This document shows, one piece after another, positions 30,201 to 39,713 of a stretch of 64,000 nt of DNA. The notes under the pieces are model-generated. The model saw only the letters and a list, made by a program, of their open reading frames with translations. It was not told the DNA's origin and did not search any database. Each line of letters begins with the position of its first letter. Position 1 is the first letter of the stretch. The DNA lies in assembly GCA_030699385.1 (NCBI GenBank), contig JAUYMY010000073.1, positions 39,851 to 103,850 of the forward strand, in the 5' to 3' direction. The position numbers and the translations under genes were made by a program. Origin of the DNA: Methylobacter sp. GTDB lineage: Bacteria; Pseudomonadota; Gammaproteobacteria; Methylococcales; Methylomonadaceae.

Positions 30201-32513
30201 ATGAGTAAAAATCTCGTCATTGTAGAATCGCCTGCCAAAGCCAAAACCATCGAAAAATATTTGGGCAAGGACTTTCAGGTGCTGGCCTCTTACGGACACG
30301 TGCGCGACCTGATCCCCAAAGAAGGCGCGGTCGACCCGAACAACGACTTCGCGATGAAATACGAAGTCATCGACCGCAACCAAAAACACGTACAAGCCAT
30401 CGCCAAAGCGCTGAAAACCGCAGACACGCTCTATCTGGCGACTGACCCTGATAGAGAAGGCGAAGCCATTTCCTGGCATTTGCTCGAACTGCTCAGAGAA
30501 AAAAAGCTGCTGAAAGACAAGCCGGTGCATCGCGTGGTGTTCCACGAAATCACCAAAAAAGCCGTCACTGAAGCCATTGCCAACCCGGAGGAAGTCGCCA
30601 TCAATCTGGTCAACGCCCAACAGGCGCGCCGGGCATTGGATTATCTGGTCGGCTTTAACCTGTCGCCGTTATTATGGAAAAAAATCCGTCGCGGTCTGTC
30701 CGCAGGCCGGGTACAAAGCCCTGCGTTGCGCATGATTGTCGAGCGCGAACTGGAAATAGAAGCCTTTAAAAGCCGCGAATACTGGACCATTGACGCCGCC
30801 TTAACCGCACAGGAGCAAAATTTCAAAGCCAAACTGACACAGTTTGACGGCGAAAAAGTCACGCAATTTAGCATCACCGATGAAGAACTGGCGGAAAAAA
30901 CCAAACAAACCCTGCTCGATGCCGCCGACGGCCAATTAACCGTCGCCAAACTGGAAAAGAAACAGCAAAAACGCAATCCGGCGCCGCCGTTCATCACCTC
31001 CACGCTGCAACAAGAAGCCTCGCGTAAACTGGGTTTCACCACCAAGCGCACCATGATTGTTGCCCAGCAACTTTATGAAGGCATCGACATCGGCGGTGAA
31101 ACCGCCGGTTTAATCACGTACATGCGTACCGATTCGGTCAATTTGTCGGTCGATGCGGTCGAAGAAATCCGCGCACTGATTGCCGAAAATTACGGCGCAG
31201 ACAATGTGCCGAAAGAACCAAGGTTGTTTAAAACCAAATCGAAAAACGCCCAGGAAGCGCACGAGGCGATACGCCCGACTTATCCACGATACCTGCCCAG
31301 CCAGATAAAAGAGCACCTGAGCATTGAGCAGTTCAAACTCTACGAACTGATCTGGAAGCGCACCATCGCCTGCCAGATGATTCATGCCACCCTCAACTTG
31401 GTCGCGGTGGATTTAACCTGCGCCGACGGCAAACACATATTCCGCGCAACCGGCTCGACCATCGCCTCGCCCGGTTTCATGACCGTTTATCTCGAAGGCA
31501 AAGACGACAGCAAAGAAAGCGACGACAAGGAAAGTTTCTTACCGCCTATGGAAGAAGGCCGCCCCGTCCAGCTGAACGACATCAATGCCGCACAGCACTT
31601 TACCGAACCGCCGCCACGCTACGGCGAAGCCAGCTTAGTCAAATCACTGGAAGAACACGGTATCGGCAGGCCATCGACCTATGCGTCAATTATTTCGACC
31701 TTGCAAAACCGCGAATATGTGACGCTGGACAGCAAACGCTTCTACCCGACCGATGTCGGGAGAATCGTCAACAAATTTCTGACCGAGCATTTCACCAAAT
31801 ACGTCGATTACGATTTTACCGCTAATCTGGAAGACGAACTCGACGCAGTATCGCGGGGAGAAAAGGACTGGATTCCGTTAATGCACGATTTCTGGCAACC
31901 GTTCACCACCTTAATTCAGGAAAAGGAAGCCAGCGTCCAGCGCAAAGATGTCACCCAGGAAGCCATCGACGAACTTTGCCCCGATTGCGGCAGCCCATTG
32001 TCTATCCGTTTAGGCAGGAATGGCCGCTTTATCGGCTGCACCAACTACCCCGAGTGCTCGTACACCCGCAACCTAAACGATGAACCCGGTGCCAGCGATG
32101 AACCCGAAATTGTCGAAGGCCGAACCTGCCCTAAATGCGAATCGCCTTTAGTGATAAAAACCGGACGTTACGGAAAATTTATCGGTTGCAGCGGTTATCC
32201 CGCCTGTAAGCATATCGAGCCATTAGAAAAACCAACGGACACCGGCGTTGAATGCCCGCAATGCAAAAAAGGCAGCATCCTTAAACGCAAGTCGCGCAAC
32301 AGCAAGGTATTTTATTCCTGCTCGGAATACCCAAAATGCGATTACGCTTTATGGAACGCGCCGATTAAAGAAAGCTGCCCTGAATGTGCCTGGCCGATAT
32401 TGACCGTGAAAGAAACCAAACGGCGTGGCGTGGAAAAGGTGTGTCCGCAAAAAGACTGCAAATACGCCACCCCGTATGAAGGCGACCCTGCGGATGTACT
32501 GGGGCCTAAGTAA
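30201..32513 (+). CDS. topA: DNA topoisomerase I
   Basis: 770 residues. Toprim domain at the N-terminus (VIVESPAKAKTIEKYLG, ATDPDREGEAISWHL), catalytic Tyr in TYMRTDSVNLS (about 310), and HGIGRPSTYA. Four C-terminal zinc-ribbon repeats are visible from about 593: CPDCGSPL, CPKCESPL, CPQCKKGS and CPECAWPI, each with a second pair of cysteines, the last as CPQKDC. It relaxes negative supercoils. No clear ribosome binding site precedes the ATG because the gap is filled with repeats. Confidence 0.97.
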   Translation: MSKNLVIVESPAKAKTIEKYLGKDFQVLASYGHVRDLIPKEGAVDPNNDFAMKYEVIDRNQKHVQAIAKALKTADTLYLATDPDREGEAISWHLLELLREKKLLKDKPVHRVVFHEITKKAVTEAIANPEEVAINLVNAQQARRALDYLVGFNLSPLLWKKIRRGLSAGRVQSPALRMIVERELEIEAFKSREYWTIDAALTAQEQNFKAKLTQFDGEKVTQFSITDEELAEKTKQTLLDAADGQLTVAKLEKKQQKRNPAPPFITSTLQQEASRKLGFTTKRTMIVAQQLYEGIDIGGETAGLITYMRTDSVNLSVDAVEEIRALIAENYGADNVPKEPRLFKTKSKNAQEAHEAIRPTYPRYLPSQIKEHLSIEQFKLYELIWKRTIACQMIHATLNLVAVDLTCADGKHIFRATGSTIASPGFMTVYLEGKDDSKESDDKESFLPPMEEGRPVQLNDINAAQHFTEPPPRYGEASLVKSLEEHGIGRPSTYASIISTLQNREYVTLDSKRFYPTDVGRIVNKFLTEHFTKYVDYDFTANLEDELDAVSRGEKDWIPLMHDFWQPFTTLIQEKEASVQRKDVTQEAIDELCPDCGSPLSIRLGRNGRFIGCTNYPECSYTRNLNDEPGASDEPEIVEGRTCPKCESPLVIKTGRYGKFIGCSGYPACKHIEPLEKPTDTGVECPQCKKGSILKRKSRNSKVFYSCSEYPKCDYALWNAPIKESCPECAWPILTVKETKRRGVEKVCPQKDCKYATPYEGDPADVLGPK

Positions 32514-32556
32514 CTTTCGGCTGACTTCAGGTTTGAGAATCAGCTCCACCACACCG

Positions 32557-32684
32557 CCGTCATCCCGACAGGGATTGCCGAGGGGATCCAGACGCCACGG
32601 ATGGCTACGATAGATTGGCTTTAGCCACATAATTTTCACATCCCTGTGCTCTGGATTCCGGCAAATCCCTGCCGGAATGACGCG
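32557..32684. repeat. Repeat with long imperfect terminal inverted repeats
   Basis: CGTCATCCCGACAGGGATTG at the left and CAAATCCCTGCCGGAATGACG at the right are inverted complements enclosing about 60 bp. Similar CGTCATTCCGGCAGGGATT-type repeats are common in intergenic DNA of proteobacteria. It lies 3' of topA. Confidence 0.75.
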
Positions 32685-32778
32685 TTATTTAGCTTCCTAT
32701 ACCCAAGAAAAAGTGACTTAGCCACTCAAAAATGCCCTATCACTCACCGTTCAAGGAAGAGCTAAGGAAGAGCTAAGT

Positions 32779-32932
32779 GTCAGGTCTTGTATTGTGCATT
32801 TCTTTAAAGCAATTTGATTGTGCAAAATTCAAGACCTGACCCCGTCTTTCGTCTTTTTGACCCCGTCTTTTCGTCTTTTCGTCTTTTGACGTCTTTCCGC
32901 GTCTTTTCTTGACCTCCGTCTTTTCTTCATCT
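32779..32932. repeat. Inverted repeat followed by CGTCTTTT tandem units
   Basis: GTCAGGTCTTG (32779-32789) and CAAGACCTGAC (32830-32840) are perfect 11-base inverted repeats around a 40-base AT-rich spacer. They are followed by degenerate direct units of CGTCTTTT to about 32932. Nothing coding was seen between topA and 33025. Confidence 0.75.
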
Positions 32933-33024
32933 TGGATAAAACGGTGTAGCAACGCTTCAATTCATCAATTTGTCATATAGATAATCTATCCTTGCCGAGT
33001 TTTAAACATCAAGGCAAATTATTA

Positions 33025-34305
33025 ATGTTAGATCAATCTTTGTTAAACCAATCGAGAGCAGGTCTGTCCGAAATTGAGGCGGAATATATTGCCAGTAGTC
33101 TGCTAAGAATTTGCCCTCCTGTATCACCCCAGCATACTAACCTGGAAGTTACCAAGTTGCTTAGTGATCACCCGGACCTGATCTCTATTGCTGTCGTGGA
33201 AGATAACAAACCGATGGGCTTGATTACCCGCAATATTTTTATGGAAGGTTTAGCTAAACCTTTTCACCATGATTTATTCGACCGAAAAAGCTGTATTGCT
33301 TTCATGGACAAAGATCCGCTGGTTGTTGATCAGAATATGAGTATTCAAGAGCTCAGCTTCAAAGTGTTGGGTTCCGGTCGAAAAACGCTGAATGATGGAT
33401 TTATCATCACTGATGAAAACGGTAATTATCTGGGGCTTGGTAATGGCGAGGATCTGGTTAAAGTTGTTTCTTTTTTACAAGCGGAAAAAAACCGGCTCGT
33501 TACCGAAAGTATTAATTACGCAAGCGTCATCCAAAAATCTTTCCTGCGTTCGTCAAGAGAAGATATGAGTGCGGTATTGCAGGACTATTTCATGCATTGG
33601 GAGCCGCGCGATAAAGTGGGCGGCGATTATTATTTCTGCAAGAAATTCGATGATGGATTTTTTCTCGCATTGATCGATTGTACCGGTCATGGCGTTCCCG
33701 GCGCATTCATGACACTAATCATGGCTTCGTTTCTCGACCATATCCTGGTCGAAGATAATCGCCATGATCCTGCCGGCGCTCTGGCAATAATGAATAAAAA
33801 AGTCAAGAAGGCGCTTGGTCAAATAAATCAGTCGGCCACTGACGGCTTTGATATCCAAAGATTTTCTACAAAGCAGAACGGGCAATCCGATGATGGTATG
33901 GACACGGCTTTTTGCTGGATTAATACGCAAAACAACACACTCACTTATGCCGGCGCCAAAACCCCTTTATTTTATATAGGGAATATATCATCCAAAGTAC
34001 AGTTACTGGAACCGGACCGTAAAGGTGTAGGTTATATCGACACGCCGATGGATTATGAATGGAGCAATCAGGAACTCTCTTTGACCAAAGGGATGTGTCT
34101 CTATCTGACTACAGACGGTTTGATCGATCAGATTGGAGGGGCAAAGAAAATTGCTTTCGGTAAAAAACGCTTTTCGGCCTTGCTCCAGGACAGCTACCTC
34201 AAGCCCATGCCGGAGCAGGAGGCTATTGTCATGCAAGCCTATTATGACTATCAAGACAAGCAGAAGCGGCGCGACGATGTCTGCCTGATGGGATTCAGAT
34301 ACTAA
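33025..34305 (+). CDS. PP2C-family phosphatase with N-terminal CBS-like region (SiaA-type)
   Basis: 426 residues from MLDQSLLNQS; AAGG lies 9 bases before this ATG, and the frame extends to a TTG 11 codons upstream without support. Residues about 35-150 resemble a CBS pair (SIAVVEDNKPMGLITRNIFM, then IITDENGNYLGLGNGEDLV). The PP2C/SpoIIE domain covers about 185-425 with GGDYYF (199-204), DCTGHGVPGAFMT (218-230) and the late RRDDVCLMGF. It probably dephosphorylates the adjacent SiaC-like protein. Pseudomonas SiaA senses through a membrane domain; this one appears soluble. Confidence 0.85.
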   Translation: MLDQSLLNQSRAGLSEIEAEYIASSLLRICPPVSPQHTNLEVTKLLSDHPDLISIAVVEDNKPMGLITRNIFMEGLAKPFHHDLFDRKSCIAFMDKDPLVVDQNMSIQELSFKVLGSGRKTLNDGFIITDENGNYLGLGNGEDLVKVVSFLQAEKNRLVTESINYASVIQKSFLRSSREDMSAVLQDYFMHWEPRDKVGGDYYFCKKFDDGFFLALIDCTGHGVPGAFMTLIMASFLDHILVEDNRHDPAGALAIMNKKVKKALGQINQSATDGFDIQRFSTKQNGQSDDGMDTAFCWINTQNNTLTYAGAKTPLFYIGNISSKVQLLEPDRKGVGYIDTPMDYEWSNQELSLTKGMCLYLTTDGLIDQIGGAKKIAFGKKRFSALLQDSYLKPMPEQEAIVMQAYYDYQDKQKRRDDVCLMGFRY

Positions 34306-34322
34306 ATTAACCGGAAAATTTT

Positions 34323-34877
34323 ATGCTTATTGATCTGTTTACTGTATTTCGCGAGGAAGCCGATACTAACGGTATTGTTTTTTATTACAGCGGCATTCTT
34401 TCACAGAATGTAATTACCACTATGAGCGATTCTCTAAAACAAAAACTGCAAATTCAAGATGAAAAAGGGGCCAGATCCCGTAAGGTATTCTCCACTTTTA
34501 TCGAAATGATACAGAATGCAATGCATTACTCACCCGGGACGCTCGGCTCTGACGACACCAAGGAAGGCTCGATCATCGTCGGCAAAAAAGAAGACAAATA
34601 TTTTGTTATTTGTGCGAATTTTATTCAAAAACAGCATGAAGCGCGCATACGCGAAAAAATTGACCCGATCCTGGAAATGAGCGCCGACGAAATCAGGCAA
34701 GCTTATCGCACTCAATTGAAAAACGACCAACACAGTGACGATACGATCAGCAAAGGTGCGGGTCTTGGATTTTTAACATTGGCAAGAGATTCGGTCGAAC
34801 CTATCCAATACGCCATTAGAGAGGCGATAGGTTTTGAAAATGAATTGTCTTGTTTTTATCTCAAAGCAACTATCTGA
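34323..34877 (+). CDS. siaB: SiaB-family protein kinase (DUF6272)
   Basis: 184 residues. FSTFIEMIQNAMHYSPG (about 56-72) is an N-box-like motif of GHKL ATP-binding folds (E61, N65), and GAGLGFLTLARDS near 145 fits the G-box. In Pseudomonas aeruginosa SiaB phosphorylates SiaC. The gene starts 17 bp after the phosphatase and 9 bp before the SiaC-like gene, so the three form one operon. The symbol is used by homology and order. Confidence 0.85.
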   Translation: MLIDLFTVFREEADTNGIVFYYSGILSQNVITTMSDSLKQKLQIQDEKGARSRKVFSTFIEMIQNAMHYSPGTLGSDDTKEGSIIVGKKEDKYFVICANFIQKQHEARIREKIDPILEMSADEIRQAYRTQLKNDQHSDDTISKGAGLGFLTLARDSVEPIQYAIREAIGFENELSCFYLKATI

Positions 34878-34886
34878 GGAACCATC

Positions 34887-35273
34887 ATGACCGACATATA
34901 CATTCCAGCTACTTCAGACACACCTGAAATCAGCTTTAAATTTTCAAGTAACACGCTGAGCATGTCCGGCGAAGCTTATCCTGAAAATGGCGTTGAGTTT
35001 TTCCGCCCTATCCTTAGGCAATTGCAAAGCCATTTAAAATCACTCAACGGCGATGCTGTGGAATTTAATTTTCATCTAACCTATTTCAATAGCGTCAGCA
35101 CTAAGATCTTTTACAGCATGTTTGAATTATTAAACGAATATGCCAAAGCGCACCCAAACAGTGTTTTGTTGAACTGGCATCACGATGAAGACGATGACAC
35201 GATTTTGGAATTGGGCCAAGATGTCCAGGAAGACTTTACCTGGATCGACTTCAACGCGATAGTGTTATCTTAA
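34887..35273 (+). CDS. siaC: SiaC-family regulatory phosphoprotein (DUF1987)
   Basis: 128 residues, typical length. Family features: IYIPATSDTPEISF at the N-terminus and YFNSVSTKIFYSMFELL at about 66-82, in which a Ser or Thr is the phosphorylation site in relatives. In Pseudomonas unphosphorylated SiaC binds and activates the diguanylate cyclase SiaD. No GGDEF gene is adjacent here, so the client must be elsewhere or different. A good ribosome binding site (GAGG) precedes the ATG. Confidence 0.88.
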   Translation: MTDIYIPATSDTPEISFKFSSNTLSMSGEAYPENGVEFFRPILRQLQSHLKSLNGDAVEFNFHLTYFNSVSTKIFYSMFELLNEYAKAHPNSVLLNWHHDEDDDTILELGQDVQEDFTWIDFNAIVLS

Positions 35274-35433
35274 TCACAGGCGATACGCACGCAGGAAAAG
35301 GGTACCTGCCAAATCGGGTTAAGCCTCGACCTTGAAATAGCTATACTGTTGGCAAATAAACAGTAATTGAATCAATACGGTTGGACGGCTTTGTGGGTAA
35401 GGCTTGCATCGGCGCAAACCCGTTCCCCCGATC

Positions 35434-37377
35434 CTATGCCAATGCTGGCTTTGCAATACGATAGCGCCGATCGCAAGCCGCGATTAGACCGCCTGCCGCC
35501 ATGAACAACGCGCCCAGCCAAATCCAGCGGATGAATGATTTGTAATAAATCCGAAGGCTCCACGCGCCTTTATCGCCCAGCGGTTCGCCTATCGCGACAA
35601 ATAAATCCCGAAACAAGCCGGCGTCGATAGCGGCTTCGGTCATCGGCATTTTTTGCACTTGATAAACCCGTTTTTGCGGCTCTAATTTAGCAACTTGTTT
35701 GCCTTCGTAACTGACGGTGACAAAGGCCTGTTCGGCGACATAGTTAGGCCCTTGGGTTTCTTTAACGCCGTGGAATTCAAAGATATATCCGGACATATCG
35801 AGCGTGTCATTAGGCGCCATGCGCACATCTTTTTCGATGCTGTACACCGAAGTCAGGGTGATGCCGATGACGAAAACTGCAATGCCTAAATGCGCCACGG
35901 TCATGCCGTAAAAACCAGCGGGGACCGTTTGCAAGCGTTGCCAGGAAAAACCCTGCACGCCCATGCGGTCGACAAAAGACAGCGCGGTGATAGCCACCGT
36001 CCACAATGCCAAGGTTAAACCCAAAGCCGCAGCCCAGGAATAAAAAGGCATCAACAAAGGCAGCAGCAAACCACCGGCGACGCAGGCTAAAATAATCCAG
36101 CGCAAGCGCAAGGCAATCACGTTGATATTGTCCCGTTTCCAGCGCAGCAACATGCCCAATCCTACGGCAATCGCTAATGGCGCCATCAACGGAATGAACA
36201 CCGCGTTAAAGTACGGTGGGCCGACCGAAATCTTGCCCAAACCCAAGGCGTCAATCACCAGCGGATACAAGGTGCCTAGCAAGATGCTGGACGCGGTCAC
36301 TACTAATAACACGTTGTTCAGTAATATGGCCGACTCTTTGGATACCAGTTCGAAGGTCGCGCTGCTTTTAACGTACGGCGCTCGGATTGCGTACAACAAC
36401 AGTGAGCCGCCGACTACGACCGCCAAAAATACCAGGATGAACAAACCGCGTGCCGGGTCGCTGGCAAACGCGTGTACTGAGGTCAATACGCCGGAACGCA
36501 CCAGGAAGGTACCCAGCAGGCTTAACGAAAAGGCGAAAATCGCCAGCAATACCGTCCAGGTTTTGAACACGCCGCGTTTTTCGGTGGCGGCTAATGAATG
36601 GATCAGCGCGGTGCCAACCAGCCACGGCATGAAAGAAGCGTTTTCGACCGGATCCCAGAACCACCAGCCGCCCCAGCCCAATTCGTAATAAGCCCACCAA
36701 CTGCCCAAGGCAATGCCGATGGTCAAAAACATCCAGGCGATGTTGGTCCAAGGCCGCGACCAACGCGCCCAAGCGGCATCCAAACGGCCTTCAAGCAGCG
36801 CGGCAATGGCAAAAGCAAAGGCCACCGAAAAACCAACATAACCCATATACAGCATCGGCGGATGTATCGCCAAGCCGGGATCTTGCAGCAAAGGATTTAA
36901 ATCGCGGCCTTCCATCGGCGCAGGAAACAGGCGCTCAAACGGGTTGGAAGTCAGCAATAAAAACAGCAAAAAGCCAATAGAAACCAACCCCATTACACCT
37001 AAAACACGCGAGACGGTGGCGTCGGGTATGTTACGGCTAAATTGCGCCACCAAGCCTGTCCAGCAGGATAATACCAACGCCCAAAGCAGTAATGAGCCTT
37101 CATGCGCGCCCCAAACCCCGGACACCAGATACAACACCGGCAAGGCGGTATTGGAATTGGAGGCAATGTATTTGACTGAAAAATCATGGGTCAAAAAGCC
37201 GTAAGTCAGGCAGCCGTAGGAAATGAGCATAAATAACAACTGCCCGAATGCCGCAGGTCTTGCCACGTTAATCCAGCCGGAAATAGAGCGGGAAGCGCCG
37301 ATAATAGGCAACAAGCCTAAAATAATAGCCATGCACAAGGCGAGTATGAGTGAAAAATGTCCGAGTTCTGCAATCAT
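35434..37377 (-). CDS. ccmF: Cytochrome c maturation protein CcmF
   Basis: 647 residues, full length, about 14-15 transmembrane helices. The WWD heme-handling motif is intact (GWGGWWFWDPVENASFMPW, about 235-253), along with conserved periplasmic histidines. It joins heme from holo-CcmE to apocytochrome c with CcmH. It would normally follow ccmE directly, but here a ParA-HEPN pair lies between. ccmG, ccmH and ccmI are not downstream; the 160-bp gap to the convergent siaC is empty. Confidence 0.95.
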   Translation of the reverse strand: MIAELGHFSLILALCMAIILGLLPIIGASRSISGWINVARPAAFGQLLFMLISYGCLTYGFLTHDFSVKYIASNSNTALPVLYLVSGVWGAHEGSLLLWALVLSCWTGLVAQFSRNIPDATVSRVLGVMGLVSIGFLLFLLLTSNPFERLFPAPMEGRDLNPLLQDPGLAIHPPMLYMGYVGFSVAFAFAIAALLEGRLDAAWARWSRPWTNIAWMFLTIGIALGSWWAYYELGWGGWWFWDPVENASFMPWLVGTALIHSLAATEKRGVFKTWTVLLAIFAFSLSLLGTFLVRSGVLTSVHAFASDPARGLFILVFLAVVVGGSLLLYAIRAPYVKSSATFELVSKESAILLNNVLLVVTASSILLGTLYPLVIDALGLGKISVGPPYFNAVFIPLMAPLAIAVGLGMLLRWKRDNINVIALRLRWIILACVAGGLLLPLLMPFYSWAAALGLTLALWTVAITALSFVDRMGVQGFSWQRLQTVPAGFYGMTVAHLGIAVFVIGITLTSVYSIEKDVRMAPNDTLDMSGYIFEFHGVKETQGPNYVAEQAFVTVSYEGKQVAKLEPQKRVYQVQKMPMTEAAIDAGLFRDLFVAIGEPLGDKGAWSLRIYYKSFIRWIWLGALFMAAGGLIAACDRRYRIAKPALA

Positions 37378-37413
37378 TTTGATTTATAAAGAAACAATAA
37401 TTAATTGAAAATG

Positions 37414-38034
37414 TTATTTTTCATTTTGCGCTATTTTATAAATAGACTCACAGAAATTTTCGATAAATTGAATAACATCATTGATATTTTGTCTGTCGAT
37501 TGGATATTTACTTCCTGTCAAAGCATCGTAATCAGCTTCGTGAGCGATTTTATTTCTTCTATCAACGATTAACGATAACTCGCCTTTAATATCTTCGGCT
37601 TTTAAATTCATCAAGCTGGCAACCTTTTTCCAAAGAGAAGTGATATTGATAAGTTGCAGTGCGTATTCAATACCTTTTGGTGATTGGTAAGAATCTTTTG
37701 AATTATTTTCTTTAATAGCATTTTCTAAATACGCTAATTTATCATCAAGTCGATCACTCTTTTCAATAAGTTTTAAAAATTTAACTGGAATTTGATACGT
37801 TGAAAACTGACTACTAGGTGTTCTATTGTCTTGATAAGTTTCCACCATACCCTGTTTAATCAAATCATGAATAAAACAGTCTAATGCACTAACACTTAAA
37901 ACAATCTCTGCCCGTAATATTTCCTGGGCTTGTTCCTCCAGTAATGGATAGTTGATCGTAATAAGCCCGAAAATACTATCCAACTCTTTGACACTTTTTA
38001 TATTTTGGCGAAATTTTTCAATGGCTCTCTGCAT
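37414..38034 (-). CDS. HEPN-superfamily protein (putative RNase)
   Basis: 206 residues, helical. VDRRNKIAHEADYD contains the Rx4H signature R160-NKIA-H165 of HEPN ribonucleases; IVLSVSALDCFIHDLI is the conserved first-helix pattern. It most resembles HEPN groups such as RiboL-PSP-HEPN or MAE_28990-like proteins (tentative). The start lies within the last 17 bases of the ParA-like gene, so the two are translationally coupled. The gene is clearly AT-richer than its ccm neighbours, suggesting acquisition. HEPN proteins act as toxins or antiphage RNases in many systems; that is an inference here. Confidence 0.72.
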   Translation of the reverse strand: MQRAIEKFRQNIKSVKELDSIFGLITINYPLLEEQAQEILRAEIVLSVSALDCFIHDLIKQGMVETYQDNRTPSSQFSTYQIPVKFLKLIEKSDRLDDKLAYLENAIKENNSKDSYQSPKGIEYALQLINITSLWKKVASLMNLKAEDIKGELSLIVDRRNKIAHEADYDALTGSKYPIDRQNINDVIQFIENFCESIYKIAQNEK

Positions 38035-39037
38035 AATCCATTAACCTTAAAATTTCAATTGAAAAATCTGAGAATTTTGTTCCAAATTTTTCTTTTCTCT
38101 CTTTTTGATCATCTAATACAGCGCCACTTGAACCCAACATTGTGTCGGTTAATTCAAATACAGGCATACCATTTTCTTGAAAATGGGCTTGTAATGTTTG
38201 AAAATTAGGGATTTCCGCCAAACGATAATTAGTATAAGCTTCGTTTGGCAATAACATATTCACTTTTTCAAGATTAGGTATTAAAGTATTTCTAACAGTA
38301 GCATCAATTTTATCGATAACTTCTTGAAAAGCTTTAGCTGGTTTTTGATTACGAATTGTAAAATCATTAACTGTATAACCTAAAAATTTAGGCGTATTCA
38401 TTGGTAAAGGATAAGTTGCTTCTTGAAACAAATCTCTTGACTGTTTCGCCCATTTCTCCCAATTAGGCAAAATTCTCGCTATAGATTTTATCGCCATTTC
38501 AGAAAAATAATCAGGTGACGTAGGTAAAATAAAATAATCAGAAGAAATAATTAAATCTTGATTAATTGCACTTAAACTGGGATTTAAATCAATCAGTACA
38601 ATATCTGCACCTATTTCTTCAGCTGTTTTTCTTATTAAATAATAAAAAGCCCCAGGCAAATTCTTCAGCGTAGAAAATGTATTGGTTAATTGAAAAGAAA
38701 CACCCAATTGAACTTCATACTCGGTTATTTCAAAACTACCCGGCAACAAGAAAAGTTTTTCATTGTCTTTAACCTTTACACATTCTACAGATTTAATTAA
38801 TTCAGGTTTTGATTCAAAAGCTGCCGACAACCCAGACTTAATATTATTATATGGATGGTTAGTAACGAACTCTTCGTAGTTATCTTGTCCTATAACTGTT
38901 AGTGTCAAATTACATTGCGAATCAGTATCGACCAATAAAACTTTTTTTCCTTTTTTAGTGAGCATCCAGCCCAAGTGATAAACGGAAGTTGTTTTACTAA
39001 CGCCGCCTTTGTGATTAAAAAAAGAAATAATTTTCAT
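38018..39037 (-). CDS. ParA/Soj-like ATPase
   Basis: 339 residues. Deviant Walker A HKGGVSKTTSVYHLG (about 9-23) with the signature lysine, LLVDTDSQCNLT (Walker A'-associated) and DIVLIDLNPSLSAIN (Walker B). The C-terminal 100 residues are not recognised. It is AT-rich and paired with the overlapping HEPN gene. There is no ParB gene or parS-like site nearby, so plasmid or chromosome segregation is unlikely as its local role. A regulatory or sensing ATPase for the HEPN partner is inferred. Confidence 0.85.
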   Translation of the reverse strand: MKIISFFNHKGGVSKTTSVYHLGWMLTKKGKKVLLVDTDSQCNLTLTVIGQDNYEEFVTNHPYNNIKSGLSAAFESKPELIKSVECVKVKDNEKLFLLPGSFEITEYEVQLGVSFQLTNTFSTLKNLPGAFYYLIRKTAEEIGADIVLIDLNPSLSAINQDLIISSDYFILPTSPDYFSEMAIKSIARILPNWEKWAKQSRDLFQEATYPLPMNTPKFLGYTVNDFTIRNQKPAKAFQEVIDKIDATVRNTLIPNLEKVNMLLPNEAYTNYRLAEIPNFQTLQAHFQENGMPVFELTDTMLGSSGAVLDDQKERKEKFGTKFSDFSIEILRLMDYAESH

Positions 39038-39098
39038 GAAATATCCTTACTGGTGAATCATTAGAAAATGGATAAAAAGCCTTAAAATTTTGCAATCA

Positions 39099-39548
39099 TC
39101 ATTTTTGACCTGCAACGGGCGCTACCTGCCCTTTCAAACTATCCTTCACTTCCGGCGGCATGTAATTCTCATCATGTTTAGCCAATACTTCTTCGGCAAT
39201 AAATACACCTTGTGCATTTAACTTGCCGTGAGCCACGATGCCCTGCCCTTCACGGAACAAATCCGGCAGGATACCGGTATATTCAACGGTGACCTCTTTA
39301 CTGTAATCGGTCAGTTTAAAACGCACCATGAGTCCGTCATCGGGGCGTTCCACCGTGCCTTTAACCACCATGCCGCCCAGACGAAACAAGGTGTCATTGG
39401 GTGCTTTGCCTGCCACCACATCAGTGGTGGAAAAAAAATACATCAAATTTTCATTAAACGATTTTAGCGCAAAGGCCGTCGCCAAACCGGCACCGATTAC
39501 CATCAGGCCAATTAATATCAAACGCTGTTTTCTGGCGGGTTTCATCAT
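39099..39548 (-). CDS. ccmE: Cytochrome c-type biogenesis heme chaperone CcmE
   Basis: 149 residues. One N-terminal membrane anchor (about 10-28), then the OB-fold with FRLGGMVVKGTVERP and the heme-binding His in LAKHDENYMPPEV (about 122-134). It carries heme in the periplasm from CcmC to CcmF. It starts 3 bp after ccmD. Confidence 0.95.
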   Translation of the reverse strand: MMKPARKQRLILIGLMVIGAGLATAFALKSFNENLMYFFSTTDVVAGKAPNDTLFRLGGMVVKGTVERPDDGLMVRFKLTDYSKEVTVEYTGILPDLFREGQGIVAHGKLNAQGVFIAEEVLAKHDENYMPPEVKDSLKGQVAPVAGQK

Positions 39549-39551
39549 AAT

Positions 39552-39713
39552 TTATTGCCGTTTTTGTTTGAGTGCTAACGCACGTAAAAACTGTTTGCGC
39601 TGCATGACCGGAATAATAATATTGGCCAACAGCACCACAAAAGTCAGGCCGTAAGATGTCCATACATAAAAGGCGTAACCGCCCATGGCGAAAAATTCTT
39701 GTAAACTGTTCAT
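39552..39713 (-). CDS. ccmD: Heme exporter protein CcmD
   Basis: 53 residues; a small gene. MNSLQEFFAMGGYAFYVWTS then a single transmembrane helix (about 18-37) and a basic tail (RKQFLRALALKQKRQ). The length and the GGYAFYVWTSYG pattern are characteristic. Its start overlaps the ccmC stop by 4 bases (ATGA) and its stop is 3 bp before ccmE. It helps release holo-CcmE from CcmC. Confidence 0.9.
   Translation of the reverse strand: MNSLQEFFAMGGYAFYVWTSYGLTFVVLLANIIIPVMQRKQFLRALALKQKRQ

Noticed and set aside
38018..39037. ParA gene as part of a chromosome or plasmid partition locus
   Set aside because: No ParB gene, parS-like dyads or replication origin nearby; the partner is an HEPN protein.
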